Of a DNA stretch of 64,000 nucleotides, positions 43,261 to 54,305 are shown in pieces; the first letter of the stretch is position 1, and every line of letters starts with the position of its first letter. The DNA lies in assembly GCA_907163345.1 (NCBI GenBank), contig CAJQUN010001077.1, positions 1 through 64,000 of the forward strand, given 5' to 3'. The position numbers and the translations under genes were made by a program. The notes beneath the pieces were generated by a model. The model made no database searches. It was not told where the DNA came from and was given only the letters and a program-made list of their open reading frames with translations. Source of the stretch: Haberlea rhodopensis. Taxonomy: Eukaryota > Streptophyta > Magnoliopsida > Lamiales > Gesneriaceae.

Positions 43261-44740
43261 TGACCACTTATTTTTTAAACAGAAAATTTCTCAGTATAGC
43301 GATTCTACCGCAAGTGCACGGTGTCAAGTTTTAGTATAGTTAAATGAAAGTAAGGGTTGTCGAATCCACAGGGACTAACGTATAAGTACCAAATAAAACT
43401 ATTAAAATTATATTTAGCCTACGATTGAAAAGGGGGTAGATTAACTAATGCAAAATTTAGAACTAAAGAACCCAAATAAAACAAGAATGAATAAAATAAA
43501 TGGCTTCCGGATATGCAAAGGAATTTCGCTCGAGAAATTTATCTAGCTCTTCGTTCAACTGTGTTTTCGTCAATGATTCGTTGGAATAAGCAACTACTAA
43601 ACAATCGATTCTTAAGGTGAAAGGCTTTTGCAGTTATTCAATACACTCTCTCGAGCTGTAAAGAAACTAATATCAACTTAGAACAAGTAACTCTCGGTCA
43701 CTTATTTACTAATCCGATATTGCATAAATCTTCAAAACCTAATTACTCTAAATCTCTCGATTCAAAGTGCTCACGTATGTGATTTTATCTCTCGATCTCA
43801 ATCTTAAACATACATCATGAATTATTGTAGCGTATTATAACGTTATCTCTCGATCTCGGTTATAACTCACAAATTCAATCAAAGTTAGCTAGGCTTTGAT
43901 ATCATTAAGCATATAATTCATGAACAATAAGAAATCAATCCACTCAAACACATTCGAATCAATAACTCAAACACAATTATACTCAAACTCGATAAATAAA
44001 CTCAATTCAATTCAAATCAAATAAATGAGATGTTTAATTGTCTCTCAACCTCAAAAACATCAAATGAATATGAAAATCAAATAAATCAGAGTTTAGAAAT
44101 ACGATAAACGTGGGAAAAAATCCATGCGTTGAACCGTAATCTCTTCTCTTGCTCCTTCCTTGCACTCCGAAAATGTCTCGCTCAAGCTCGGACGGAGAAC
44201 GGAGGAAGATGGCTTTTTCTCCGGTTCTTCTCGGCGGCTACTAGGGTTCTCCTTCGATAATTTTCGGCCCTCTTTCCTCTCTGATATGATATGATTGTAT
44301 ATGGAAATGATTTCCCATTTAAACCACCGAGAATCCATCAAATATGGAAGATAAGATTTTTAAAAATTCGCGTATCGATCGATCGAAAAGATTGTCCGAT
44401 CGATCATTGCACTGTTCATTTCAGCGTTTTAAACTTTCTGCCTCGATCGATCGATCGAAATTTTGGTTCCGAGCGATCGACACTTCGATAAAATTGTTGC
44501 TGAACTCTCTGCCCGGATCGATCGATCGAGAAATATTCTCGATCGATCGGTGCTTTGCAAAATCTGAATTCTTCCCTTTTTCTCTTTTTCGCCTCGATTT
44601 CACCCGTTTTCTTCATTGTAGCTCATTTCTACCATTTCCGACCTATTTTCCTGAAACAAGCAAATAAATACCAAAAAGCGTAATTTCATCCAGGAAAAAG
44701 TACGAAAAACGGTAAGAAATTTTAATATCTAAGCCTATCA
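43261..44740 (-). repeat. 3' LTR of the gag-only element
   Basis: 1480 bp, near-identical to 49606-51087. It contains the intact ACCGCAAGTGCACGGTGTCA box at about 43308 and GATCGATC palindromes at 44373-44545. Open frames full of IDRS/DRSI peptides are produced by these palindromes. Confidence 0.93.
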
Positions 44741-44753
44741 ACTCCCCCAAACT
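44741..44753 (-). other. Polypurine tract of the gag-only element
   Basis: On the minus strand AAGTTTGGGGGAGT lies directly before the 3' LTR. The same motif precedes the LTR at 55733. Confidence 0.85.
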
Positions 44754-46051
44754 TGGACTTGATCGTCCTCGAGCAAGCAATAACCTCAAAAAGTAGAGTT
44801 AAACTTAATACTTTGAATGAATCATCTTTACAACTCAAAGTAAAAGCTCAGCAATCCTACTTACACATCAATAAGAGTCATTCAAAGTTCAACAGGAAGC
44901 GTTTTCTCCTAAGCTAAACAATACATCGCAACATCGGAATGTGCGTGTGTGCTATTGTCAATCATGAGTTATAATCATATCTTTAAGATCAAAATGTGCC
45001 ATAAAAACTCAAAGTCAAGATTATTTTGGATTACTCTACAAATCTACTATCCAGCACTTCTCCACTAATGTAATTATTCCCTAGACTTGGATCAGAAGGT
45101 CTTTAAAAGATAGCGTTAGGCCTTCTGGTGTCGGCTCCAAAGAAAATGTAGGATGAATGCAAAAAAGAGAGTATAATAGAATCAGTTCAAAATTCTTTGC
45201 ATAATATTGAGCTTCTCTTCAACTTTTTCTAGCCTTGGCCACTTTGGGTCTTATTTGAATGTTTTCATTTTTTCTTTCAAGGCATTTCTCTACATCTTTT
45301 CTTATTGCTCATTCTCTTGTTCATTTTGTTTTTCACAATGAACTCATCTACATATACAATTCAGTGCAATGAATGAGATTCATTATACGCCCTTAGGGAC
45401 GGATAAAATTTTTCCTCTAGGCTCAATCCAAGGTAGGTATAATGAGTTAGCCAAAAATGTCGAATGGGGGTCTAATTATATGCAATGCATATACCATTCT
45501 TTTTCAATAAGGCTCAAGAGGGGACACTAAGGAATGATGTAGACAAGGTAAGCTTGAAAGGCACAAACGGTCCAAATATCGCCTAAATCATCTCCAAGTC
45601 AAGTTCCTAATTATAAAATTTCGCCTCAAAGTGCTTTCAAATAAATTGTAGAGTTTTCTAAGATGCTCAAGATAAATCATAGTTAACACAAGTTTTCACT
45701 TTATTCAACACATACTTCACTCAATCATGACTCAAAACGTGCTCAAACTATTCCTCAGTTTTGACATAAGTTCAACAAAGGATATATACAAACAAGTTAA
45801 AAATTTTCATGACTCCTATCTAGATGGGGATTAATTTCGTCATGTAGTACCGTTGCAAATCCAACTCATCATTTCTCAAGAATAACTCATTTTAAAAAAA
45901 AAAAATTTGTTGATAGTGCTCAAGGATGAATTAGTCTCATAAGAGTGCAGTCATGCAAGAAAAGAAACAAGACAAGCAGCAAAAAGTGCAATAACAACAA
46001 AAATACTACAAATATAAACAAACCCCCCCAAACTTAATATGTGCATTGCCC
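44754..46051 (-). other. Long 3' untranslated region of the gag-only element
   Basis: Non-coding. It is similar in order to 54530-55732 (inverted), for example the TTATTCCCTAGACTTGGATC and TCATTATAC segments. This 1.2-1.3 kb non-coding tail is therefore conserved between two family members. Confidence 0.65.
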
Positions 46052-47339
46052 TCAATGGACAAGAAAAATAAACGTAATGGCAAAACACATACCATGACGA
46101 CGATCGTCACTGATCGTCGTCCTCATCATGCTCCGGAGGGGGAACTGGGTTGTGATGCTCCTTACCCTGGTATGGCGGAAATGGTGGGTAATCAGCAAGT
46201 GGGGTGCATGCGGCTGATATGGTGGGAAGTATGGCTCTGGCGGGAACTGGAATCCTGGGAAGCCCTGGGCCATGGCAGTGTTCCATGCACTCTGGTATTG
46301 CATGAACTCAATCTGACGCTGAGTTACCTGCTCATGGTCCAACTGCAATGATCTCTGCATGCTATGTATGTCCCGCTGCATGCTATGGATGCTCTGCTGC
46401 TCCAGGCGAATGTCTTGGAGATCCCTGTGAAGGGAGTCCAAAGTGATGCGTGTACGCTCTGCAGCAGAGGATGATGATGCTCCGGCATGTCTGGTGTCCG
46501 AGGGTTGTGGCTCAGCCCTTCTTCGGCCTGTAGGGGCTGGTGGACCATCAACAACAATCGGAGCTTCGGTGGAAGTAACTCCTCGTCTTCCCCCCATTGC
46601 ACTCCGCATCTCTGGCATAAAGCAGTGATGGTAGATGGAAACGGTAGTGCGGAGGTAGGTGGTCTGCTACCGATATCATAGATGTGAGCACTAATAATCT
46701 CACCCAAATCCACGTCTTGCCCTGTGAGAATGGCAAATACCAGGGCCGCTCTATCCTTTGTCACCTCAGAAGTGTGGGTCGAGGACATGACCCGTGAGGC
46801 GATAAATGAGAACCACGCTTGGGCCTCTGGTGTCAAATGCTTCTTGAGAACCACTTGTGGCTCTCCCTTATCGTTCCGCTGCCAATCTTTTCCCGGTATG
46901 CCCCTCATCATATCGTACTCTTTCGGAAGGATTGGTACGCACAGTTTTGTATGAATGGCATCCGATAAACATTATTAATTGATGCCTGATCAACCAGCAC
47001 ATCCGTCCCTCGGACAAAAACATTTGCTCTGAGTCCTGGTGGGATAACTCGGAGATTCGTGTAGAATTCCCTCACCAGCGGAACCACAGCATCCATTGGT
47101 GTTTGAACAAACTGAAACCACCCTCGTCGCCTTACTGCCCTTATGACATGACATTCAATCTTGTCCATACTCATGCCCCTTTCACGACTGAGGGGTTTCT
47201 TGTGATAACTGGGATACAACTCAGCTGTCGTGGCATTTTCAAACTTTCGTTCGTCATGCTCTTGCTCAGAAGTGGTGGCCTCCGCCTGTTTTTGCTTCTG
47301 TGAGGCCTCCGCCTGCTTTGACCTCTTTCTTGGAGCCAT
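46052..47339 (-). pseudogene. ORF2 with putative plant transposon domain, frameshifted
   Basis: The ATG at 47339 opens a basic, glutamine-rich N-terminus (MAPRKRSKQAEASQKQKQAE). It continues with YPSYHKKPLSRERGM and the characteristic VREFYTNL, NVFVRGTDV and INNVYRMPF segments of the PF20167-type putative plant transposon domain, found in many plant LTR-element proteins. A frameshift near 46910 moves to 46911-46324 (EAQAWFSFIASRVMSSTH, LTGQDVDLGEII), then a shift near 46600 to 46618-46052 with a Q/H-rich region (HSMQRDIHSMQRSLQLDHEQ). It ends in a proline-rich tail. Function unknown; Athila env-position proteins are one possible comparison. It lies where pol would normally be. Confidence 0.75.
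46093..46122 (-). other. Hairpin at the end of ORF2
   Basis: ACGACGATC and its inverted copy GATCGTCGT flank a short loop (CATGACGACGATCGTCACTG then ATCGTCGTCCTC). The related element has an equivalent hairpin at 54425-54451. Confidence 0.5.
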
Positions 47340-48074
47340 TTTCTTGCTAAATTTTTCTCAGTTATTCCGCTTTACTGCAATAAAACACCACACCCCAAAA
47401 CACAACAATACCAACACCCCGCAATACAACAACAACTCCCCCAAACTTCGATTCTTCTTGACCCAATTTAACAATAACAGAGGAAATGCACCAAAAGATT
47501 AAAAGATACGAAATTTAAAACCAATTACCAAGAAAAATCTGATCTTTGATGAATTTGGCGCTTGGCTCGGAATTCTCTTTCGGATGCAATTCTACCCAAT
47601 TCGGTTTGCAATACTTCAGATCTGCAAATAAAATCTCATCAGAAACAATTCTTACTTCAAAGAATTGAAGTAATTTGAAATTTGGAGAGAAAATTGATGA
47701 AAGATGATGAAAAATTGGAAGAGGCGAGTGGTTTTTGTTGGAGAAGAGAGGGGAATAATAAAAAAAAAACTTTGATAGTGTTGCACAGACTGTGCGTCGT
47801 TGCCCTTTTTTTTCAAAATTTTATCTCGATCGATCGGTCGAGGCAGTGAATTGCTACGCCTTTAATACTTCCGGGCGATCGATCGAGATTTTGTCTCGAT
47901 CGATCGCCAGCACCAGACTACCAAAAACAAATTTTTCTCAAAAATTTTCCTTTTGGGTTGCTTCGCCTACATCTTTATTGATCTTGTTTTTACACCTGCA
48001 ACAAAAATCGCACGGATTCATTCACGGAACCTCTAAAAACAAATTAAAAACAAACAAACTACAATGAAAAAGAA
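47340..48074 (-). other. Spacer between gag and ORF2
   Basis: No pol sequence. It contains another GATCGATC cluster (47826-47912). The frames here are short. Confidence 0.65.
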
Positions 48075-49408
48075 GGGGAAGAAAGTTCTTAATTTATAGT
48101 CCCAAGCTGGACTGTCACCTCCTTCTCTGTTAACTTGATTGCTCCTTTGGATTCTTCACAGAATCACTCGGGAGCGTACCTAGTGTCCTTCCAGAAATCA
48201 ACGTTGCCAGCTGCCCTATCTGCACTTCCAGGTTCTTAATAGATGCATCCTGATTCTGCATCCTCACCTCAGTCGACGAAATCAGTTTGGCCATCAGCTC
48301 CTCCATACTCGGTTTTTGTGTGAGACTGTGGTTGTGGATTCAACACATTCTCTTGGTTTGACCACCTCAGATTTGGGTGGTTCCTCCACCCCGGGTTGTA
48401 TGATTTCGAGTATAGATTGTTTTGCTGCCTGTTCCCTATGAAATTCACAGCTTCAGTAGTTTGATTAAATTGGTTACCTGCTTGGCACTCAATGCTCGGA
48501 TGACCGCCTCCGCATAAATCACAGAAGACAGCTTGAGCTTGCATCGCTGCTGCACCCATGCTATCTATCTTCCTGTTCATAGCTTCCAACTGAGCCGAAA
48601 TTGCAGTAATTTCGTCCACTTGATGGACTCCTATTGGTTTCTGTGGCGTGTTCCTTTCCGATTGCCACTGATAGCTATTGGATGCCATTTCTTCCAATAA
48701 TTCATACGCTTCTTCCGGTGTCTTCCGCATGATCGATCCCCCAGATGCTGCATCTATCATTGATTGGTTAGCAGAAAACAAACCATTGTAAAAAGTTTGT
48801 ACCTGCAGCCAGATGGGTAGACCGTGATGTGGGCATCTCCTCAATAAATCTTTGAAACGATCCCACGCCTCATATAAACTCTCGGGGTCGAATTGCCCGA
48901 ACGTGGTGATATCGTTCCGCATTTTTGCCGTCTTGGAAGGGGGGAAATACTTTGATAAGAATGCTTTAGTCATCCTCTCCCATGTTGTAATCGATCCTGT
49001 AGGTAATGAATTTAACCAAGATTTAGCTTTGTCTCTCAATGAAAAAGGGAAGAGCATTAGCCTGATGGCGTCGTCGGAGATGCCATTATGTTTAAAAGTG
49101 TCACAGATCTCCAAAAAGTTGGAGATGTGAGTGTTTGGATCGTCAGTGGCAGCTCCCCCAAACATTACAGAGTGCTGTATCATTTGGATAATTGCAGGCA
49201 TGATCTCGAAGTTATTCGCCTGGATTGTCGGCCTAGTAATGCTGGATAAAGATCCATGTAATGCTGGCTGTGCAAAGTCCATCATCGATCTCGGGTTTTG
49301 TGCATCGTTATTGTCGGCCATTGCTCGAGCTTCTCGTAGTCTTCTAAGTAGAGTTCTCTCTATTTCAGGATCAAATGGCTCGAGAATGGGTTCCTCTCTT
49401 CTGAGCAT
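48075..49408 (-). CDS. gag: Athila-like Gag, one late frameshift
   Basis: The open frame from the ATG at 49408 (MLRREEPILEPFDPEIERTL) runs 379 residues to 48269. It has the family's capsid: NNFEIMPAIIQMIQHS, DDPNTHISNFLEICDTF, FPFSLRDKAKSWLNSLP, TKAFLSKYFPPSKTAKMRND and FKDLLRRCPHHGLPIWLQV. Then comes the CCHC-like CDLCGGGHPSIEC and an N/Q-rich linker. A shift at about 48320 moves into a second frame that continues (RMQNQDASIKNLE-like, GQLATLIS) to about 48075. Gag makes the particle shell. It lies about 200 bp after the primer site, and this is the best-preserved gag of the three relatives in the window. Confidence 0.87.
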
Positions 49409-49580
49409 GCACTAGAGAAATGGTTCCTGTACTGGATCAGACAAAAGGAGACAACAACAAAAATACAAAATCAAAAACAAAAAAAAACAACTAACGAAAA
49501 CGAAAAAGAAAAACAAAAACAAAATAATACAAATTGGCTAAATTACAATTAACTAATCTCGTATGATATTATACAGATTA

Positions 49581-49599
49581 GTCCCCGGCAACGGCGCCA
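49581..49599 (-). other. Primer binding site, tRNA-Asp type
   Basis: On the minus strand TGGCGCCGTTGCCGGGGAC, matching the 3' end of plant tRNA-Asp over at least 18 bases and following the 5' LTR after a short spacer. Confidence 0.93.
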
Positions 49600-49605
49600 A
49601 AAACT

Positions 49606-51087
49606 TGACCGCTTATTTTTTAAACAGAAAATTTCTCAGTGTAGCGACACGGTGTCAAGTTTTAGTATAGTTAAATGAAAGTAAGGGTTGTCGAATCCAC
49701 AGGGACTAACGTATAAATACCAAATAAAATTAGTAAAATTATATTTAGCCTACGATTGAAAAGGGGGTAAATTAACTAATGCAAAATTTAGAACTAAAGA
49801 ACCCAAATAAAACAAGAATAAATAAAATAAATGGCTTCAGGATATGCAAATGAATTTCGCTCGAGAAATTTATCTAGCTTTTCGTTCAACTGTGTTTTCG
49901 TCAATGATTCGTTGGAATAAGCAACTACTAAACAATCGATTCTTAAGGTGAAAGGCTTTCGCAGTTATTCAATACACTCTCTCGAGCTGTAAAGAAACTA
50001 ATATCAACTTAGAACAAGTAACCCTCGTTCACTTATTTACTAATCCTATATTGCATAAATCTTCAAAACCTAATTACTCTAAATCTCTCGATTCAAAGTG
50101 CTCACGTATGTGATTTTATCTCTCGATCTCAATCTTAAACATACATCATGAATTATTGTAGCGTATTATAACGTTATCTCTCGATCTCGGTTATAACTCA
50201 CAAATTCAATCAAAGTTAGCTAGGCTTTGATATCATTAAGCATATAATTCATGAACAATAAGAAATCAATCCACTCAAACACATTCGAATCAATAACTTA
50301 AACACAATTATACTCAAACTCGATAAAATAAACTCAATTCAATTCAAATCAAATAAATGAGATGTTTAATTGTCTCTCAACCTCAAAAACATCAAATGAA
50401 TATGAAAATCAAATAAATCAGAGTTTAGAAATACGATAAACGTGGGAACAAATCCATGCGTTGCACCGTAATCTCTTCTCTTGCTCCTTCCTTGCACTCC
50501 GGAAATGTCTCGCTCCAGCTCGGACGGAGAACGGAGGAAGATGGCTTTTCCTCCGGTTCTTCTCGGCGGCTACTAGGGTTCTCCTTTGATAATTTTCGGC
50601 CCTCTTTCCTCTCTGATATGATATGATTGTATATGGAAATGCTTTCCCATTTAAACCACCGAGAATCCATCAAATATGGAAGATAAGATTTTAAAAATTC
50701 GCGTATCGATCGATCGAAAAGATTGTCCGATCGATCGGTACACTGTTCATTTCAGCGTTTTTAAACTTTCTGCCTCGATCGATCGATCGAAATTTTGGTT
50801 CCAATCGATCGACACTTCGATAAAATTTTTGCTGAACTCTCTGCCCCGATCGATCGATCGAGAAATATTCTCGATCGATCGGTGCTTTGCAAAATCTGTA
50901 TTCTTCTCTTTTTCTCTTTTTCGCCTCGATTTCACCCGTTTTCTTCATTGTAGCTCATTTCTACCATTTTCGACCTATTTTCCTGAAACAAAGCAAATAA
51001 ATACCAAAAAGCGTAATTTTATCCAGGAAAAAGTACGAAAAACGGTAAGAAATTACAGCTAAAAACACGTAATATCTAAGCCTATCA
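49606..51087 (-). repeat. 5' LTR of the gag-only element
   Basis: 1482 bp, near-identical to the 3' LTR. It lacks 14 bp of the conserved box (reads TAGCGACACGGTG where the other has ATTCTACCGCAAGTGC inserted) and carries an extra ACAGCTAAAAACACG-like segment near 51055. GATCGATC palindromes at 50705-50882. Confidence 0.93.
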
Positions 51088-51092
51088 GTAAG

Positions 51093-51160
51093 CCTATTTA
51101 AAGGCATTAATTTAATCAATACAATTTGAATATTCCCTCAAAATCTTATTCTCTTATAAT
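51093..51160 (+). repeat. 3' LTR of the decayed Copia, second part
   Basis: CCTATTTAAAGGCATTAATTT, AATTTGAATATTCCCTC and AAAATCTTATTCTCTT have the look of the R-U5 end of a short Copia LTR and follow on from 43260 once the 7.8-kb insertion is removed. The exact end is unclear. Confidence 0.55.
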
Positions 51161-51666
51161 ATGTAGCACGTATTTCCCATATAGCAGATTATTTTTACTA
51201 TTATTTTTATTAGTTAATTCAATATTAATTGGGATGTATAACTCGAATGTAGGGAATTTATATCAATAGTTACAGATTTTAATACGTTAATAATTTAATT
51301 TATTTGATTTCATTACAATATTTCATAGAATTAATTGAGGTATGTGGATTCCACTTTAATTCATATACTATGCCACTTCTTACTTTAATAAATTTCATAT
51401 CAAATAATGTAGCCTGTAAGTTTATTCTAGTTATCTAAATGACATTGTTCTACCTGAGTTAACATTTTTGGTTATTATGTTTATTGTTAAACACTTAATA
51501 TTTTTTTATATTTTTTATTGCGAGTATTATTATTTTTACTATAATTATTTAATTCATTTAGTAATTAGGATGTATAATATGAGATAATAATATTGTAACT
51601 TAAAAGTATTTAATATGAAAAATGAACAGATGTGAGAATTTATTTTAATAGTTATAGATTAAAATA
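51161..51666. other. AT-rich intergenic, no gene
   Basis: Only AT-rich sequence, including phrases (AATTAGGATGTATAA, GATGTGAGAATTTAT) that recur at 52920-54240. Confidence 0.6.
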
Positions 51667-52820
51667 TGTTAGGATCGAAGGAGTGTTTAGAGGGGGTGTG
51701 ACTAAACACTCTACTAAAATTTATTTATTTTCCTGGATTGATTTCACTTGGGTTAGCAAATGAAACCTATTTCTTAATCAATTCTAATCTGAACAGACCG
51801 CTAATAGTGTGAGTGTGGAATCAGTCTGTTCTTGGTTAGTAAGACCGGTCTGATAGCTTGAAACACGAAGTAGTGCGATATGAAAATAGACAAGATGTTT
51901 TTCTGAAAGTTCGAAGGCAGTTCCTTCTATGTCTCACCTTCTTCCAATTTAGGAATGATTCACTAGAAGACTTTGAGTAATACAATCCCGTTGTACATCC
52001 GTGATTCAGCTGGATTTAACCCACTACCAGACTGAAACTCCTTGTCTCTCAATCTGTTCAGACACAATTGAGCTCAGTAGCTCGGTGAAGGTCTCGCACT
52101 TGCATTCCCTCCGGTCATAGTGGGGGTCTGACAATTACAAAGAACTCACTCTTCTATCTTAGAACAAATACAATTGATAGAGTGAATTGTTCTAAGCACA
52201 AATGATCATTAAGCGATCAAATAAAACAATAAGACGTGCTTTTAACTTTTAGCAGATCTACAAGATGAAGTCTTTCGATGATAGTGTTCTGCTCAAATGT
52301 ACGCTCAATAAAATGATTGATTGTTGATCTCGTATGCGTGTTGTATCTCTTGTATTGTCTCGTGTTTTGAGCATTTAAGTTGCACCTATATATAAGCATT
52401 TCTGCCAACGGCAATATTTTCTTTTGTGTACAACTCTTTACTTTGGTCAATCTCTGAACAAGCTGCAGTCTTTTATTTTAGACTATTTCCCTTCTGGTAT
52501 GTTCTTTTGGCGCTTGTCAGATAATATCTGCTTTGTCTATTTATCATTTAAGATAACTTCAGTCTTTGGTCTATTTCAGCATTGAATGCAACATTAAATG
52601 CTTCAATATATAGCCGCTGATTATTCGGACTGAAGAACGAAGTTTGCTAACTTAGTCTGAATTGATAAGTTCTGATCTGATCTGCATTGATCTGCGTCGA
52701 TCTGGTCTGTACTGATCTGGTTAACATCGATATGGTCTTTATCGGTCTGGTCTTTGTTGACCTCGATATGGTCTTTATCGATCTGATCTGTTTTGTCATC
52801 TTTAAAATCCGGAACCAACA
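51667..52820 (-). mobile_element. Solo LTR of a Sirevirus-like Copia
   Basis: 1154 bp, TGTTAGGATCGAAGGAGTG ... GGAACCAACA, with a perfect target duplication AAATA (51662-51666 and 52821-52825). It is alignable with the LTRs at 985 and 10511 (GTGTTTAGAGGGGG, CTTCTTCCAATTTAGGAA, CAATCCCGTTGTACA) but clearly diverged. No internal sequence is present, as expected from LTR-LTR recombination. The U3 end has GATCTGGTCTGTACTGATCTGG-like repeats (52670-52795). Orientation is inferred from the 10.7-kb relative. Confidence 0.88.
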
Positions 52821-52825
52821 AAATA

Positions 52826-53825
52826 CGTTCATAATCCAATTTATTTTTATTTTGTTATAATATTTTTTTAATTATTATGTTTATTGTTATATTTTTTACT
52901 ACTATTTTATTTCCTTAGTAATTAGGATGTATAAATTAAATTGTCTTAACTTACTTAACATATGTAATTATTATGCATTATTGTTAACATATAGTATATG
53001 TTATTTTATTATTTTTTTCTATTATTAATATTTTCTAATTCAATTTGTAATTAGGATGTATAAATTAAGATAACAATCTTGTAAATTCAAAGTGTGGAAA
53101 TGAAGAGATGTGAGAATTTATATCAATAGATATATATTTTAATATATTCCTAATAACTAAATGAATATTAATCACTCGACTATCCATTTTATTTTTTAAT
53201 TATTATGTTTATTGTTATATTTTTCTTCTATTATTTTTTTTACTTCCTTTTACTATTATTATTATTATTATTATTCTATTCTATTTGTAATTACGATTCA
53301 ATGTGTGGAAATGAATAGATGTGAGAATTTATATCAATAGTCATAGATTTAAAGGCTAAAATTGTTGTTGTTTTTGTTGTATGATGCACAATTTAAATTG
53401 CCTCAACTCACTTAACATATCTAATTATTATGCATTGTTGTTAACACTCAGAATATTTTATTTTATTATATTTACTATTATTACTTTTATTAATTCAGTT
53501 ACTAATTAGGATGTACAAATTTTTAAGATAATAATCTTATAAATTCATAGTGTGGAAAATGAAGAGATGTGAGAATTTATATCAATAGATCAAAGTGTGG
53601 AAAATGAAAAGATGTGAGAATTTAAATCAATAGTTATAGGTTTTAATACATTATTAATAACTAAATGGATGTTAATAATATATTATTCATTTTCTTTCTA
53701 TGTCATTTGTTGATATATGTTTTTACATTTATATCCCTAAGAAATTTTTATTTGTATAGGAAAGTATAGAATAAAAGGGCAAAGTTGTTAATTCACAATA
53801 AAAAACTTTGTTTTTCGATCCACAC

Positions 53826-53875
<50 letters not shown>

Positions 53876-54305
53876 TCAATTGGTAATTAGAATGCATAAT
53901 TTAAATTGTCTTAATTTACTTAACATATCTAATTTTATGCATTATTGTTAACACGTAGTATATTTTATTTTATTATTTTTACTTAATAACTATACTATTC
54001 ATTTTCCTTCTAAGTCATTTATTGATATTATATTTTTACATTCATATCCCTAAGAAATTTTTATTTGTATAGAAAATTATAAAATAAAAAGGCAAAGTTG
54101 TTAATTCACAATGGAAAACTTTGCCCTTTGATCCACACTTTTATAGGAGTATATATATAGATGGAGATATAGAGTATAGATTTTACTATTATTAATATTT
54201 TTAATTCATTTAGTAATTAGGATGTACAGATTATTAAGATAATAATGAATAAATGGCAAAGCTGCTGATTCACAATGAAAAACTTTGTCATTTGATCCAC
54301 ACTTA
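52826..54305. repeat. AT-rich region of degenerate dispersed repeats
   Basis: The phrases TAATTAGGATGTATAA, GATAATAATCTTGTAAATTCA and GTGTGGAAATGAAGAGATGTG followed by AGAATTTATATCAATAG recur at about 53040, 53280, 53510, 53580 and in part at 53880, 54060 and 54200. It looks like several copies or slipped segments of one AT-rich repeat, with no coding potential. CTTTG(C/T)C(C/A)TTTGATCCACACTT occurs at about 53810, 54120 and 54285. Confidence 0.65.
53828..53873. repeat. TTA trinucleotide microsatellite
   Basis: About 15 uninterrupted TTA/ATT units. Confidence 0.95.

Larger units (their letters stand above)
43261..51087 (-). mobile_element. Non-autonomous Athila-like element without pol
   Basis: A complete 7.8-kb minus-strand element with LTRs 49606-51087 (5') and 43261-44740 (3') and a perfect target duplication GTAAG (43256-43260 and 51088-51092). 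The tRNA-Asp primer site and polypurine tract are intact. The interior has gag (49408 to about 48075), then without any protease, RT or integrase a second ORF (47339 to about 46052) with a putative plant transposon domain, and a 1.3-kb 3' untranslated part. It has ends for transposition but no enzymes, so pol must come from a relative such as that at 57-62 kb. Confidence 0.9.

Noticed and set aside
46046..46351. Plus-strand frames at 46046-46351, 46443-46681, 46724-46954 and 47103-47502
   Set aside because: Shadows of the minus-strand ORF2 of the gag-only element; they carry no recognisable domain.
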